From positions 186,001-250,000 of the forward strand of contig NZ_AJKI01000011.1 in assembly GCF_000259075.1 (NCBI RefSeq): a stretch of 64,000 nucleotides of DNA, in the 5' to 3' direction. The notes under the pieces were generated by a model. The model made no database searches. It saw only the letters and a program-made list of their open reading frames with translations, and was not told the DNA's origin. The stretch comes from Marinilabilia salmonicolor JCM 21150. Lineage in GTDB: Bacteria; Bacteroidota; Bacteroidia; Bacteroidales; Marinilabiliaceae. Numbering within the stretch: position 1 is the stretch's first letter; each line of letters opens with the position of its first letter. The position numbers and the translations under genes were made by a program. Positions 17,154 through 25,147 of the stretch are shown in pieces.

Positions 17154-17750
17154 ATGCAATTAGATTTTTCAAAACTTGGGAACGGACTTATTCCCGCCAT
17201 CGTACAGGATGCTCAGACCAATGTGGTACTGATGCTCGGATTTATGAATGAAGAGGCATTTGCGAAAACGCAAAAGGAAGGCAAAGTAACTTTCTTTAGT
17301 CGTACAAAAAACCGCCTCTGGACCAAAGGCGAGGAATCGGGCAACTTCCTGAATGTGGTTTCCGTCACCCCCGATTGCGACAACGATACCATCCTCATCA
17401 AAGCCAATCCTGTTGGACCTGTTTGTCACCTGGGAACCGACACCTGCTTTGCTGAAGAAAACAAGGGCAACATTGATTTCCTGGTTCACCTGCAGGATTT
17501 GATTGACAAACGTCTGCAGGACATGCCCGAAGGCTCTTACACCACATCTCTGTTTGAAAAAGGCATCAATAAAATAGCCCAAAAAGTTGGTGAAGAAGCT
17601 GTGGAGACTGTCATTGAAGCCAAAGACAACAACGATGATCTCTTTCTTAATGAGGTAGCTGATCTTACTTATCACACTTTGGTATTGCTTACTGCCAAGA
17701 ATTACCGCATCGAGGATGTTGTGAAAATTCTTCAGGAAAGACATAAGTAG
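17154..17750 (+). CDS. hisIE: Bifunctional phosphoribosyl-AMP cyclohydrolase / phosphoribosyl-ATP pyrophosphatase
   Basis: Steps 2 and 3 of histidine synthesis in one 198-residue chain. The N-terminal HisI part (about 1-110) has MLGFMNEEAF, FFSRTKNRLWTKGEESGN and the zinc-binding region DCDNDTILIKANPVGPVCHLG. The C-terminal HisE part carries KVGEEAVETVIEAK. The TAG stop lies at the boundary of the flanking element: TAAGTA is the target duplication and the next G is the first base of copy B. The sequence restored without the element would also read TAG. Confidence 0.95.
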   Translation: MQLDFSKLGNGLIPAIVQDAQTNVVLMLGFMNEEAFAKTQKEGKVTFFSRTKNRLWTKGEESGNFLNVVSVTPDCDNDTILIKANPVGPVCHLGTDTCFAEENKGNIDFLVHLQDLIDKRLQDMPEGSYTTSLFEKGINKIAQKVGEEAVETVIEAKDNNDDLFLNEVADLTYHTLVLLTAKNYRIEDVVKILQERHK

Positions 17751-17912
17751 TGCCCGTCTATAAAGTCAGGAAAGTTTCTGGCTGGAGCTGTGTCTGTTCA
17801 GAAAGTACCAGTTACAAGGCTTGCGAAGTCCGAAAATACGGAGTTTACTTTTCGTAAATGAGTACTTTCCGGACAAGCGTAACGCAGTAAATGGTACTTT
17901 ATGGACAGAGAC
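17750..17912. mobile_element. Inverted-repeat element, copy B (MITE-like)
   Basis: A 163-bp non-coding element with perfect 6-bp flanking duplications TAAGTA (17744-17749 and 17913-17918). Left end GTGCCCGTCTATAAAGTC; right end, reverse complemented, GTCTCTGTCCATAAAGTACC. An internal copy of the terminus (TGTGTCTGTTCAGAAAG) lies about 37 bases in, as in copies A and C. It is inserted exactly at the 3' end of hisIE. Confidence 0.8.
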
Positions 17913-17918
17913 TAAGTA

Positions 17919-17990
17919 GTACTTGCAAGAAAACGACAGTTGCTACGTTATGCTTGTCTTCAAAACAGTCATTTACGAAAAGTAAGTAAA
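17919..17990. mobile_element. Fragment of an E-type element beside copy B
   Basis: Starting right after the TAAGTA duplication, GTACTTGCAAGAAAACG and the following 55 bases (ACGTTATGCTTG, CATTTACGAAAAGTAAG) match the reverse complement of the right part of copy E (50-310). Only one half is present. Copy B appears to have inserted at the same TAAGTA site that bordered this older element. The remaining bases up to 18024 are unremarkable. Confidence 0.55.
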
Positions 17991-18024
17991 AAGGGCTCAA
18001 CACAAAAAAACCGGAAGGAAAAAG

Positions 18025-18579
18025 ATGGAGGGGAAAAAAGACGCTATTCTTCAGATTTTTGACAAATACTATTCTACCATTCACCCGGCACATGAATTGC
18101 TGATTATTCACAGCCAACTGGTTCGGGACAAATGCCTGAGAATAGCATCCAATCATCCGGAACTTCATGCGGATGATTCATTTATCGAAGAAGCTTCGAT
18201 GCTCCATGACATCGGAATTTTCCTGACCGATGCGCCATCCATTGGTTGTCACGGGCAATACCCATACATCTGCCATGGTTACCTGGGCCGTGAAATACTT
18301 GAGAAAGAAGGGCTTCCCAGACATGCGCTGGTTTGTGAGAGGCACACCGGAACCGGACTGACCGTAAAGGAGATCAAAAAGCAGCAGTTGCCCTTACCTC
18401 AAAGAGACATGGTGCCTCGTAGTATTGAAGAGCAAATCATCTGTTTTGCTGATACTTTTTATAGCAAAGGAAAAGACCTGAAAAAAGAAAAAAGTCCGGA
18501 TCAGGTAAGGAAGGCCCTTCAAAAATTCGGTGAGGATAAAGTAAAAATATTCAATCTATGGTGCGAGATGTTTCTGTAA
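18025..18579 (+). CDS. HD-domain phosphohydrolase
   Basis: A 184-residue cytoplasmic protein of the HD superfamily: the metal-binding His-Asp pair is in SMLHDIGIF (about residues 70-75), with further His residues in CHGQYPYICHGYLG and CERHTGTG. The family hydrolyses phosphate bonds in nucleotides or related molecules, but the substrate cannot be told from sequence. It overlaps the next gene by 22 bases, so the pair is translated together. Small HD proteins of this form are common singletons in Bacteroidota. Confidence 0.8.
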   Translation: MEGKKDAILQIFDKYYSTIHPAHELLIIHSQLVRDKCLRIASNHPELHADDSFIEEASMLHDIGIFLTDAPSIGCHGQYPYICHGYLGREILEKEGLPRHALVCERHTGTGLTVKEIKKQQLPLPQRDMVPRSIEEQIICFADTFYSKGKDLKKEKSPDQVRKALQKFGEDKVKIFNLWCEMFL

Positions 18580-18923
18580 AGGCTAAATCCCGGAATGCCG
18601 CCTGGTATTACCACCATCCGGATTACGGATACAACTGTGCCCAGGCCATGGTGAAACATTTTGGCGGCAGCGAAGAAGAGATTCAGTCCATGAGGAAGAT
18701 GGGATCAGGTCGTGCACCGGAAGGTCACTGCGGAGCCCTGCATGGAGCTTTATATTTACTAAAAAAGTATCCGGAAGCATGGGATGAACTTATTGAAAAA
18801 TTCAGTCAGCAAACCGGAAGTCCGTTTTGCAGATCTATCAGAAAAGAAAACAAGGCTTCATGCCGTCGATGTGTGGAAATTGCTGATGATGTCCTTCTAA
18901 AAATTAAAAAACCCTTAAAATAG
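18558..18923 (+). CDS. C_GCAxxG_C_C family putative redox protein
   Basis: A 121-residue protein with the spaced cysteine pattern of this family: YNCAQAM near the N-terminus, GRAPEGHCGALHG in the middle (the GCAxxG position), SPFCRSI, and SCRRCVE near the C-terminus. Members are thought to bind a metal or carry redox-active thiols; no reaction is established. The start at 18558 overlaps the HD gene by 22 bases, and the thioesterase begins 8 bases downstream, so all three form an operon. Confidence 0.75.
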   Translation: MVRDVSVKAKSRNAAWYYHHPDYGYNCAQAMVKHFGGSEEEIQSMRKMGSGRAPEGHCGALHGALYLLKKYPEAWDELIEKFSQQTGSPFCRSIRKENKASCRRCVEIADDVLLKIKKPLK

Positions 18924-18931
18924 ACAACCTT

Positions 18932-19663
18932 ATGCCCTCAAAAATATGGAAAGAACAGATTACTGTATCTTCTTTTGATGTAGGTGCTTCAGGTCGTCTG
19001 GAAGCAGCAGCACTGATGCGCCATTTTCAGGAGGTGGCCGCTCATCATGCAGATGAATTAGGTGTTGGTTTTTCCGACCTGATGAAAGAAAAGGTCTTTT
19101 GGGCCCTTACGCATTTGCAAATTGAAGCTGACCGATGGCCGCGAATGGAGGAAAAAATCACCGTAGAAACCTGGCCCCGGGGAACCCAAAAACTTTACAC
19201 CACCAGAGATTTCATAGTTTCGGATAGTTCGGGGAAAGTCATCATTCGGGCCACTTCTGCCTGGATTATGGTGGATTATCTGCGAAAACGACCGGTGAGA
19301 CCAACAGAGAGACTGGGAAACATTGATTTCACTCCTGAAAGAGAGGCTATCAGCAGTTTCCCCGAACCGTTCACCTGTGAGGGAGATCAACAATCTAAAA
19401 CAGAGAGGAAAGTTGCTTATTCCGATCTGGACATCAATCAACATGTCAATAACACCCGATATGTGGAATGGATAATGGATACCATCGGTTTCCAATCAGA
19501 CAAATCACTCAGTTCTCTGAATATCCACTTTACAAATGAATTTAAATACAACGAAACGGCGCTTCTCAAATGGGCGACAAACGGAGATAATTTCTATTGC
19601 TCAATTACTCACCAGGCAACAGATAAAACAGGGGTTGAGGCTTGTCTGAAATTTACAAAATAA
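18932..19663 (+). CDS. Acyl-ACP thioesterase (FatA/FatB-like double hotdog)
   Basis: Releases free fatty acids from acyl-ACP in the cytoplasm. The 243 residues show two hotdog repeats: the first with SGRLEAAALMRHFQEVAAHHADELG and WALTHLQIEADRWPRMEEKITVETWPRGTQ, the second opening at KVAYSDLDINQHVNNTRYVEWIMD, which holds the conserved Asp-Asn-His set. It is the third gene of the HD/C_GCAxxG operon and is followed by a strong bidirectional terminator after about 120 bases. Confidence 0.9.
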   Translation: MPSKIWKEQITVSSFDVGASGRLEAAALMRHFQEVAAHHADELGVGFSDLMKEKVFWALTHLQIEADRWPRMEEKITVETWPRGTQKLYTTRDFIVSDSSGKVIIRATSAWIMVDYLRKRPVRPTERLGNIDFTPEREAISSFPEPFTCEGDQQSKTERKVAYSDLDINQHVNNTRYVEWIMDTIGFQSDKSLSSLNIHFTNEFKYNETALLKWATNGDNFYCSITHQATDKTGVEACLKFTK

Positions 19664-19784
19664 GCACATCATACCAATACGTACCTCAAAAGTTTACAAA
19701 GGTGTTACTAAATACAAAAATGGCTTAAGCCATTTCTTGCCTTTTTGATCCACGAATTACGCGAATTAAACGAACCAATAAAAC

Positions 19785-19822
19785 AAAAAAGCGCTTTCGG
19801 GAAGCCCCGAAAGCGCTTTTTG
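19785..19822. terminator. Bidirectional terminator between converging genes
   Basis: GCGCTTTCGGG and CCCGAAAGCGC form a perfect 11-bp stem with a 4-base loop, with A-runs on the left and T-runs on the right. It serves both the thioesterase operon (plus) and the DUF4168-type gene (minus). Confidence 0.9.
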
Positions 19823-19874
19823 CTCTTAATCATAAGAAATCCAAGCGACATCTCTCGATAAAAGTCAGAATTTC

Positions 19875-20369
19875 TTATTGCTGTTGTTGATCTGCTAATT
19901 TCTCATCCACCTTTTTCTTCACATCAGGATTGGTACTGTAAGCAGCAATCATCTCCTGATACAAAGCAGGGCTGATTCCGGCATTTGAGATAATTTCATT
20001 CATTTTTTGCTGGGTTTCCATCTGGATTGCCTGCAATTGTTGAGAGATACTCTGGAACTTTTTCATATCAGCTTCTTCAACACCTTCCGGCTGCTGCCCC
20101 TGCTGCATCTGGCGGGCAATCTGATTAAAGTTGTCCAGTTTCATTCCTCCTTCTTCAATTTCTTTCATCATTTTCTTTTCTGCATCCTGCTGTACCGGCA
20201 CTACTTTCACCACTACATCAGCAAACAAATCAACCTCCTCATCAGAATAACTTTTTTGTGTCTGCTGCCCCTGTTGTTGCATCATCATCTGATTCTGGGC
20301 AGCAACAGTTCCACCTAGCAAAAAAATTCCCGTCAAAAATAAACTTACAAATTGTTTTTTGAAACTCAT
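19875..20369 (-). CDS. DUF4168-type exported protein, Gln/Met-rich
   Basis: 164 residues: a signal peptide ending in GTVAAQ, a Gln/Met-rich linker (MMMQQQGQQ), then a helical DUF4168-like domain with YSDEEVDLFADVVVKV and a C-terminal ISPALYQEMIAAYSTNPDVKKKV. The function of this family is unknown; a periplasmic location is inferred. It is a single gene with its own promoter and a shared terminator. Confidence 0.75.
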   Translation of the reverse strand: MSFKKQFVSLFLTGIFLLGGTVAAQNQMMMQQQGQQTQKSYSDEEVDLFADVVVKVVPVQQDAEKKMMKEIEEGGMKLDNFNQIARQMQQGQQPEGVEEADMKKFQSISQQLQAIQMETQQKMNEIISNAGISPALYQEMIAAYSTNPDVKKKVDEKLADQQQQ

Positions 20370-20484
20370 ATTATTACCTGTTTTACAGAGGGCTGAAAAA
20401 AATCATTCATTCGGAAAATCGCCCTCATCTGATTAAAAAAAACCGAACAAAAATTCTTAAATCATTATTATTTAACAACATAAG

Positions 20485-20516
20485 CAAACCTACAAAACCA
20501 ACTATCCAATTCCAAA
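20485..20516 (-). promoter_or_regulatory. Promoter of the DUF4168-type gene
   Basis: On the minus strand, TAGGTTTG (20492-20485) matches TAnnTTTG exactly and TTTG (20516-20513) lies 20 bases upstream. The transcript would have a 5' leader of roughly 110 bases. Confidence 0.6.
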
Positions 20517-20831
20517 AAATTAATCTGTTGATTTCCCCTGTCGCACGACATCCCTTACTTATTTAGGATATGCTGCAAAACGCATATTTCTTTTGTTATT
20601 GACCTCTTAAAGCATAACAACGAGTAAATAGGTACAAGGTTATTTCACAGCACACTCTTATTCCTTTGAACTTGTATATAAAAAAACGGCTAATCAAAAA
20701 AACAAAATTTCTTCACCGCTCCAAACTGGAAGTATTTCAATACTCCTTCGATTGGATCGGCTTGTAAATTCTGCTCTTTTGACTATTTCAGCAGGCCCTA
20801 TTTAGAAACAATCTTGTTACAAATTACTAAT

Positions 20832-20845
20832 TACAAATATTTGTA
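20832..20845. promoter_or_regulatory. Perfect 14-bp palindrome TACAAATATTTGTA, candidate operator
   Basis: TACAAATATTTGTA is a perfect palindrome about 180 bases upstream of the octaheme cytochrome gene. The shape suits a dimeric regulator, but no regulator is encoded next to it. The palindrome is AT-rich and could arise by chance. Confidence 0.3.
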
Positions 20846-21027
20846 TTTTTATATATCTGAATTCATCCCTAAATTCGAGATCTCAAACAGGCACTTGCAC
20901 ATAGAAATGAAAAAAACGGAGCAAATACCACAGTTCATTATTTTTCTGTAATGCAGACAGCCACAGAATAAACTTTTATTAACAACCATACGTAACAAAA
21001 AATAGTTCAACCAACAACAAACAAAAT

Positions 21028-22623
21028 ATGAAGAAGGTCGTTTTTTCCATCATTTTGTCATCCATCGGAATCCTGATTCTGATTCACATAGCTTACGACC
21101 CGCCACTTCCAAACCTGGGCGAGCTGAAGCTGAAACAAGAGTATGCTATCAAGCCAACGCCATCGGTGGACCACACCCTTTTTGAAGAACTTCAAAAGGA
21201 TTTCAATTCACCACAGGAAGTTACGGAAGCCTGTATTGAGTGTCACAACCAGCGACATAAAGAAGTGATAGCCTCCAGCCACTGGAACTGGGAGCGTATT
21301 TCATATGTTGAAGATCGCGGAATCGCAAGTATGGGAAAAAGCAATGTATTAAACAACTACTGCATAGGGGCCAGTTCCAATGAGCAATCGTGTGCTGCCT
21401 GCCATATTGGTTTTGGGATGACAAACGACCGGTTCGATTTTGACAACGCCAGAAATGTAGACTGCATGGTTTGTCACGATAATAGCGAAGAGTACCACAA
21501 GGGCTCGTCTATGGCAGGATACCCTGACCGGTCAGTCAACCTGGCCCGAGTAGCCCAAAGTGTAGGCCGCCCTCAGAGAATGAACTGCGGTGCCTGTCAC
21601 TTCTACAGTGGTGGAGGAAACAACGTAAAACACGGAGATCTGGAAGAAGCCCTTCTGTCAACAACCCGGGAGGTGGATGTACATATGGCAGCCAACGGGA
21701 TGAACATGACATGTGTGGACTGTCACTCGGCAGAGAATCATAACATGAAAGGAAAACTCTATTCTGTTTCCTCCAGCGATGAGAATCGTTTGACCTGCGA
21801 TCACTGTCACACCAGCACTCCCCACATGGATCGGAATCTGGATTTGCACACAGCACGGGTAGCCTGTCAGACTTGTCATATCCCCACTTATGCCAAAGAA
21901 AATCCCACAAAAATGGAGTGGAGATGGTCTGACGCAGGCCGTCTTGTAGAAGGAAAACCAATCCATGAAACAGATACCTCAGGGGTGGAAACCTATCTTT
22001 CCATTAAAGGATCATTCCGCTGGGAAAAAGACGTGGCACCCGAATATTACTGGTTCAATGGCCATGCAACCCATTATGTCCTGGGCGACCAGGTTGACAG
22101 CATCCCTATTCAGGTAAATCAACTCCTGGGTTCAGCTGATGATAACCGCTCTAAAATCTACCCAGTAAAAGTCCATCGTGGCGACCAGATTTATGATCCG
22201 GAAACCAACCTCCTGATTCAGCCAAAACTTTGGGCTGCCGAAGAAGGAGACAGTGCATACTGGAAAGACTTTGACTGGAAACTGGCAGCAGAAGCCGGAA
22301 TGAAAAGAGTAGGCCTTCCATACAGTGGCAAACATGAATTCGTCAATACCGAGATGTACTGGCCTGTCAACCATATGGTGGCTCCCAAAGAAGATGCATT
22401 GTCCTGCGAAGAATGTCATCGCAGAGACGACAGCCGTCTGGCCGGGCTAAATGATTTCTATATGCCCGGAAGAGATTCACATGCAGGTCTCGATTTCATT
22501 GGCAAACTACTGATTATTGCTGCCATGGCAGGGGTCATTCTTCACGGACTGGGAAGAATCGTTGCCGCCATAAAAAACAAAGAGATAGAATCTGAAGAGA
22601 TCAACACCAATTACAATCAATAA
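21028..22623 (+). CDS. Octaheme c-type cytochrome, tetrathionate reductase (OTR) family
   Basis: 531 residues with eight CxxCH haem-binding motifs beginning at residues 69, 122, 146, 187, 229, 257, 280 and 460. An N-terminal hydrophobic segment (residues 4-22) and a C-terminal one (about 490-515, FIGKLLIIAAMAGVILHGLG) place the haem domain in the periplasm, anchored to the inner membrane. The haem count and spacing fit the octaheme tetrathionate reductase-like family typified by Shewanella OTR, which reduces tetrathionate, nitrite and hydroxylamine in vitro; the true substrate is unknown. The next gene encodes a membrane cytochrome b 13 bases away, so electrons probably come from the quinone pool. 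Confidence 0.88.
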   Translation: MKKVVFSIILSSIGILILIHIAYDPPLPNLGELKLKQEYAIKPTPSVDHTLFEELQKDFNSPQEVTEACIECHNQRHKEVIASSHWNWERISYVEDRGIASMGKSNVLNNYCIGASSNEQSCAACHIGFGMTNDRFDFDNARNVDCMVCHDNSEEYHKGSSMAGYPDRSVNLARVAQSVGRPQRMNCGACHFYSGGGNNVKHGDLEEALLSTTREVDVHMAANGMNMTCVDCHSAENHNMKGKLYSVSSSDENRLTCDHCHTSTPHMDRNLDLHTARVACQTCHIPTYAKENPTKMEWRWSDAGRLVEGKPIHETDTSGVETYLSIKGSFRWEKDVAPEYYWFNGHATHYVLGDQVDSIPIQVNQLLGSADDNRSKIYPVKVHRGDQIYDPETNLLIQPKLWAAEEGDSAYWKDFDWKLAAEAGMKRVGLPYSGKHEFVNTEMYWPVNHMVAPKEDALSCEECHRRDDSRLAGLNDFYMPGRDSHAGLDFIGKLLIIAAMAGVILHGLGRIVAAIKNKEIESEEINTNYNQ

Positions 22624-22636
22624 GCGACAGAAGATT

Positions 22637-23284
22637 ATGCAAAAAGTATATATCTATAAAAAATTCGAGCGGTTCTGGCACTGGACCCAGGCCGCCCTCA
22701 TTTTCTTCCTGGCCATAACAGGCTTCGAAGTACATGGAAGCTTTTCATTTCTGGGCTATGAGCAAGCCGTTGAGTCACATCGGGTGGCTGCCTGGATGCT
22801 GTTGATTCTCATAGCATTCTCCATATTCTGGCATTTCACCACCGGTGAATGGAGGCAATACATACCGACTTTCTCAAAGTTGCAGGCACAGCTTCGTTAC
22901 TATACATTGGGCATTTTTAAAGGAGAACCACACCCAACACGAAAGTCAGTGCATAAAAAGCTGAATCCACTACAGGCCCTGACCTATCTGGGATTTAAGC
23001 TTGTGATGGCACCATTACTGGTAATCACCGGTATTGTTTATATGTTCTATCGCACCATTGATGCCAACAACATGGTCATTGTAAGCGATATTCCGCTGGA
23101 AGTTGTTGCTTTTTTGCACACTTTAGGAGCTTATCTGATCATTATGTTTGCAATCGTGCATATTTATATGACAACTACAGGACATACGCCCACCTCAAAT
23201 ATCAGGGCCATGCTCACAGGCTACGAAGACTTAGAAGATGATTCGGAACAAGAGTTAAAGGACGAAAACAAAAAAGACGAATAA
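22637..23284 (+). CDS. Membrane cytochrome b subunit (cytochrome b561/hydrogenase-b type)
   Basis: 215 residues with about four membrane helices and His residues placed as haem b ligands: FWHWTQAALIFFLAITG in helix 1, ESHRVAAW and FWHFTTGEW in the next region, and LHTLGAYLIIMFAIVHIYM in the last. This is the fold of quinone-reactive di-haem cytochromes b. The acidic C-terminal tail is cytoplasmic. Lying 13 bases after the octaheme gene and 1 base before the next, it is the probable quinol dehydrogenase partner of the octaheme cytochrome. Confidence 0.85.
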   Translation: MQKVYIYKKFERFWHWTQAALIFFLAITGFEVHGSFSFLGYEQAVESHRVAAWMLLILIAFSIFWHFTTGEWRQYIPTFSKLQAQLRYYTLGIFKGEPHPTRKSVHKKLNPLQALTYLGFKLVMAPLLVITGIVYMFYRTIDANNMVIVSDIPLEVVAFLHTLGAYLIIMFAIVHIYMTTTGHTPTSNIRAMLTGYEDLEDDSEQELKDENKKDE

Positions 23285-23285
23285 C

Positions 23286-23810
23286 ATGGACCGAAAGAAC
23301 AAATTCATGAACCCTTATCTGGCAGGTATTCTCCTGGGGTTTGTATTGTTGGCGACCATTTACATAACGGGACGGGGGCTGGGTGCCAGCGGAGCAATGA
23401 AAAGTGTGGCAGTAACCTCTGTCAAGGCCGCTGCCCCTGAGCATTACGAATCCACCGCCTATTATCAGGATTATGCGGCAGATCATCCGGATGGCCCCAT
23501 GAAATCATGGTTGGTATTTGAGATGCTGGGAGTTTTGATCGGGGCTTTCCTAAGTGGAGCACTGTCAGGCCGGTTGGGGCTTAAATTGGAAAAAGGTCCC
23601 GGTGTAACCAATACCACCAGAATTATCGGAGCTATTATTGGCGGAATGCTATTTGGTTTCGGAAGTCAGTTGGGACGAGGCTGCACCAGTGGATCAGCCC
23701 TCAGCGGAATGGCAGTGATGTCGTTTGGTGGCATCATCACTATGTTAGCGATCTTTGGCGGCGCCTATGCTTTGGCATGGTTCTTCAGAAAATTATGGAT
23801 AACCCGATAA
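23286..23810 (+). CDS. YeeE/YedE-family membrane protein (sulfur transport half), first copy
   Basis: 174 residues with an N-terminal signal-anchor-like helix, a central loop (AAPEHYESTAYYQDYAADHPDGPMKSW) and three further hydrophobic segments. FGFGSQLGRGCTSGSALSGMAVMS carries the conserved GC-x-SG motif of the YeeE/YedE (TsuA-type) family, whose characterised members take up thiosulfate through a chain of Cys residues. It follows the cytochrome b gene by one base and precedes its larger partner by 10 bases. Together the two could form one transporter. Confidence 0.8.
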   Translation: MDRKNKFMNPYLAGILLGFVLLATIYITGRGLGASGAMKSVAVTSVKAAAPEHYESTAYYQDYAADHPDGPMKSWLVFEMLGVLIGAFLSGALSGRLGLKLEKGPGVTNTTRIIGAIIGGMLFGFGSQLGRGCTSGSALSGMAVMSFGGIITMLAIFGGAYALAWFFRKLWITR

Positions 23811-23820
23811 ATTGTAAAAA

Positions 23821-25020
23821 ATGGCACCATTAATACCTGAAATAATATCCCCCGAATATAATTATCTCGTAGCCCTAATTGTGGGCCTGGGGTTCGGATT
23901 TGCCCTGGAACAGGCAGGATTTTCGAGTACACGTAAATTGGTAGGGCTGTTCTACGGATACGATTTTACCGTATTAAAAGTATTCTTCACAGCTGGCGTT
24001 ACTGCAATGATCGGAGTAGTAATGCTCTCGCACCTGGAGATGCTCAATACGGAAATCATTTTTGTGAACCCGACGTTTCTCCCTTCTGCCATCACGGGCG
24101 GAATTATTATGGGAGCCGGATTCATTATCGGTGGCTTTTGTCCCGGTACAAGCGCGGCGGCAGCAGCCATAGGAAAGCTGGATGGCTGGGCATTTATTGG
24201 AGGAGCCACCATTGGCATCTTCGCTTTTGGAGAAGTATTCCCCCTATTGGAAGATTTTTACCTGGCCGGAAACCAGGGGCCGTTACTCTTTTACGAAGTA
24301 CTTGGCATTGAGAGAATCACCTTTGCATTGATTCTGACAGCAGTAGCCATCTTCGCTTTTGTGGCAACAGGCATGATTGAAGATAAAGTCAACAAAAAGC
24401 CGGTACATATCCTGAGTGGTAACTGGAAAAAAAAGACCATTGCCGCAGCCATCCCCCTCGCCGTGGTTCTTTTGATAATGTTTACTCCTTCGAGGAAGGA
24501 ATTTACCATGGAAAAACTGGAAGCACGGGCAGCAGCAGGAGAATGCAAACCAGATTTGATTGATGCGGACAAGCTGGCGTTTGAACTCATGAACAATTAT
24601 TATCATTATAATGTAATTGACGTTCGGTCGCCCGAAGAATATGAAGAATTTCATATTGCCACAGCCATCAACATTCCGTTGGACGATTTGCACAGCACAG
24701 CCTACCGGGAGTTACTCAATCAACGCATACAGACAAACGTTTTCTATGGAGCCTCTCCGGCACAGGCAAAAAAGGCCTGTCTGATTGCCCGATATCACGG
24801 AAATACGACCAGCTTGGCACTTGATGTGACTGCCGAGAATTTCAGAAACACTTTTTACGGTGAAATCAATATACCGGAGAACCCCACAAAATCGGAACAA
24901 ACCGTGGCACTATTCAGACGCAGGGCAGCCGAAAAGATGAAAGAAATTGAAGCAAATCTGGCTTCCCGGGAGAAACCCGTTCAGAAAAAAGTTATCCGGG
25001 TACAGGGAGGATGTAGTTAG
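23821..25020 (+). CDS. YeeE/YedE membrane protein fused to a rhodanese-like domain without active Cys
   Basis: 399 residues. Residues 1-180 are a YeeE/YedE membrane domain with the family Cys in GGFCPGTSAAAAAIGK. A further membrane helix (IAAAIPLAVVLLIMF, about 205-222) precedes a C-terminal rhodanese-like domain (about 245-345) opening with NVIDVRSPEEYEEFHIATAINIP. At the active loop, where active enzymes have a Cys, this one reads FYGASPAQAKK, so sulfurtransferase activity is not expected from that site. The protein ends in VQGGCS, an exposed C-terminal Cys. Last gene of the octaheme operon; a terminator follows. Confidence 0.82.
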   Translation: MAPLIPEIISPEYNYLVALIVGLGFGFALEQAGFSSTRKLVGLFYGYDFTVLKVFFTAGVTAMIGVVMLSHLEMLNTEIIFVNPTFLPSAITGGIIMGAGFIIGGFCPGTSAAAAAIGKLDGWAFIGGATIGIFAFGEVFPLLEDFYLAGNQGPLLFYEVLGIERITFALILTAVAIFAFVATGMIEDKVNKKPVHILSGNWKKKTIAAAIPLAVVLLIMFTPSRKEFTMEKLEARAAAGECKPDLIDADKLAFELMNNYYHYNVIDVRSPEEYEEFHIATAINIPLDDLHSTAYRELLNQRIQTNVFYGASPAQAKKACLIARYHGNTTSLALDVTAENFRNTFYGEINIPENPTKSEQTVALFRRRAAEKMKEIEANLASREKPVQKKVIRVQGGCS

Positions 25021-25094
25021 AGAAGTTAATCAAAGACAGAGTTATACTTTAAAGGACTAAATTACAAACAACCAGTAACAACGTTATCAAAAAA

Positions 25095-25130
25095 GAGAGG
25101 GCCTCCAATTCAGGAAAGCCCTCTCATTTT
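25095..25130. terminator. Bidirectional terminator between the octaheme operon and GH43
   Basis: GAGAGGGC (25095-25102) pairs with GCCCTCTC (25118-25125), with an A-run on the left and TTTTATTT on the right. It lies between converging transcription units. Confidence 0.8.
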
Positions 25131-25147
25131 ATTTCAAACACTTAAAG

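Larger units (their letters stand above)
20370..21027. other. Long intergenic region before the octaheme cluster
   Basis: About 660 bases between divergent genes with no supported reading frame. It holds the minus-strand promoter of the DUF4168 gene (20485-20516), an inverted repeat TTGTTAT/ATAACAA (20593-20599 and 20614-20620) and a 14-bp perfect palindrome (20832-20845). No exact TAnnTTTG box was found for the octaheme operon; TATATCTG near 20851 is a one-mismatch candidate. Confidence 0.6.
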
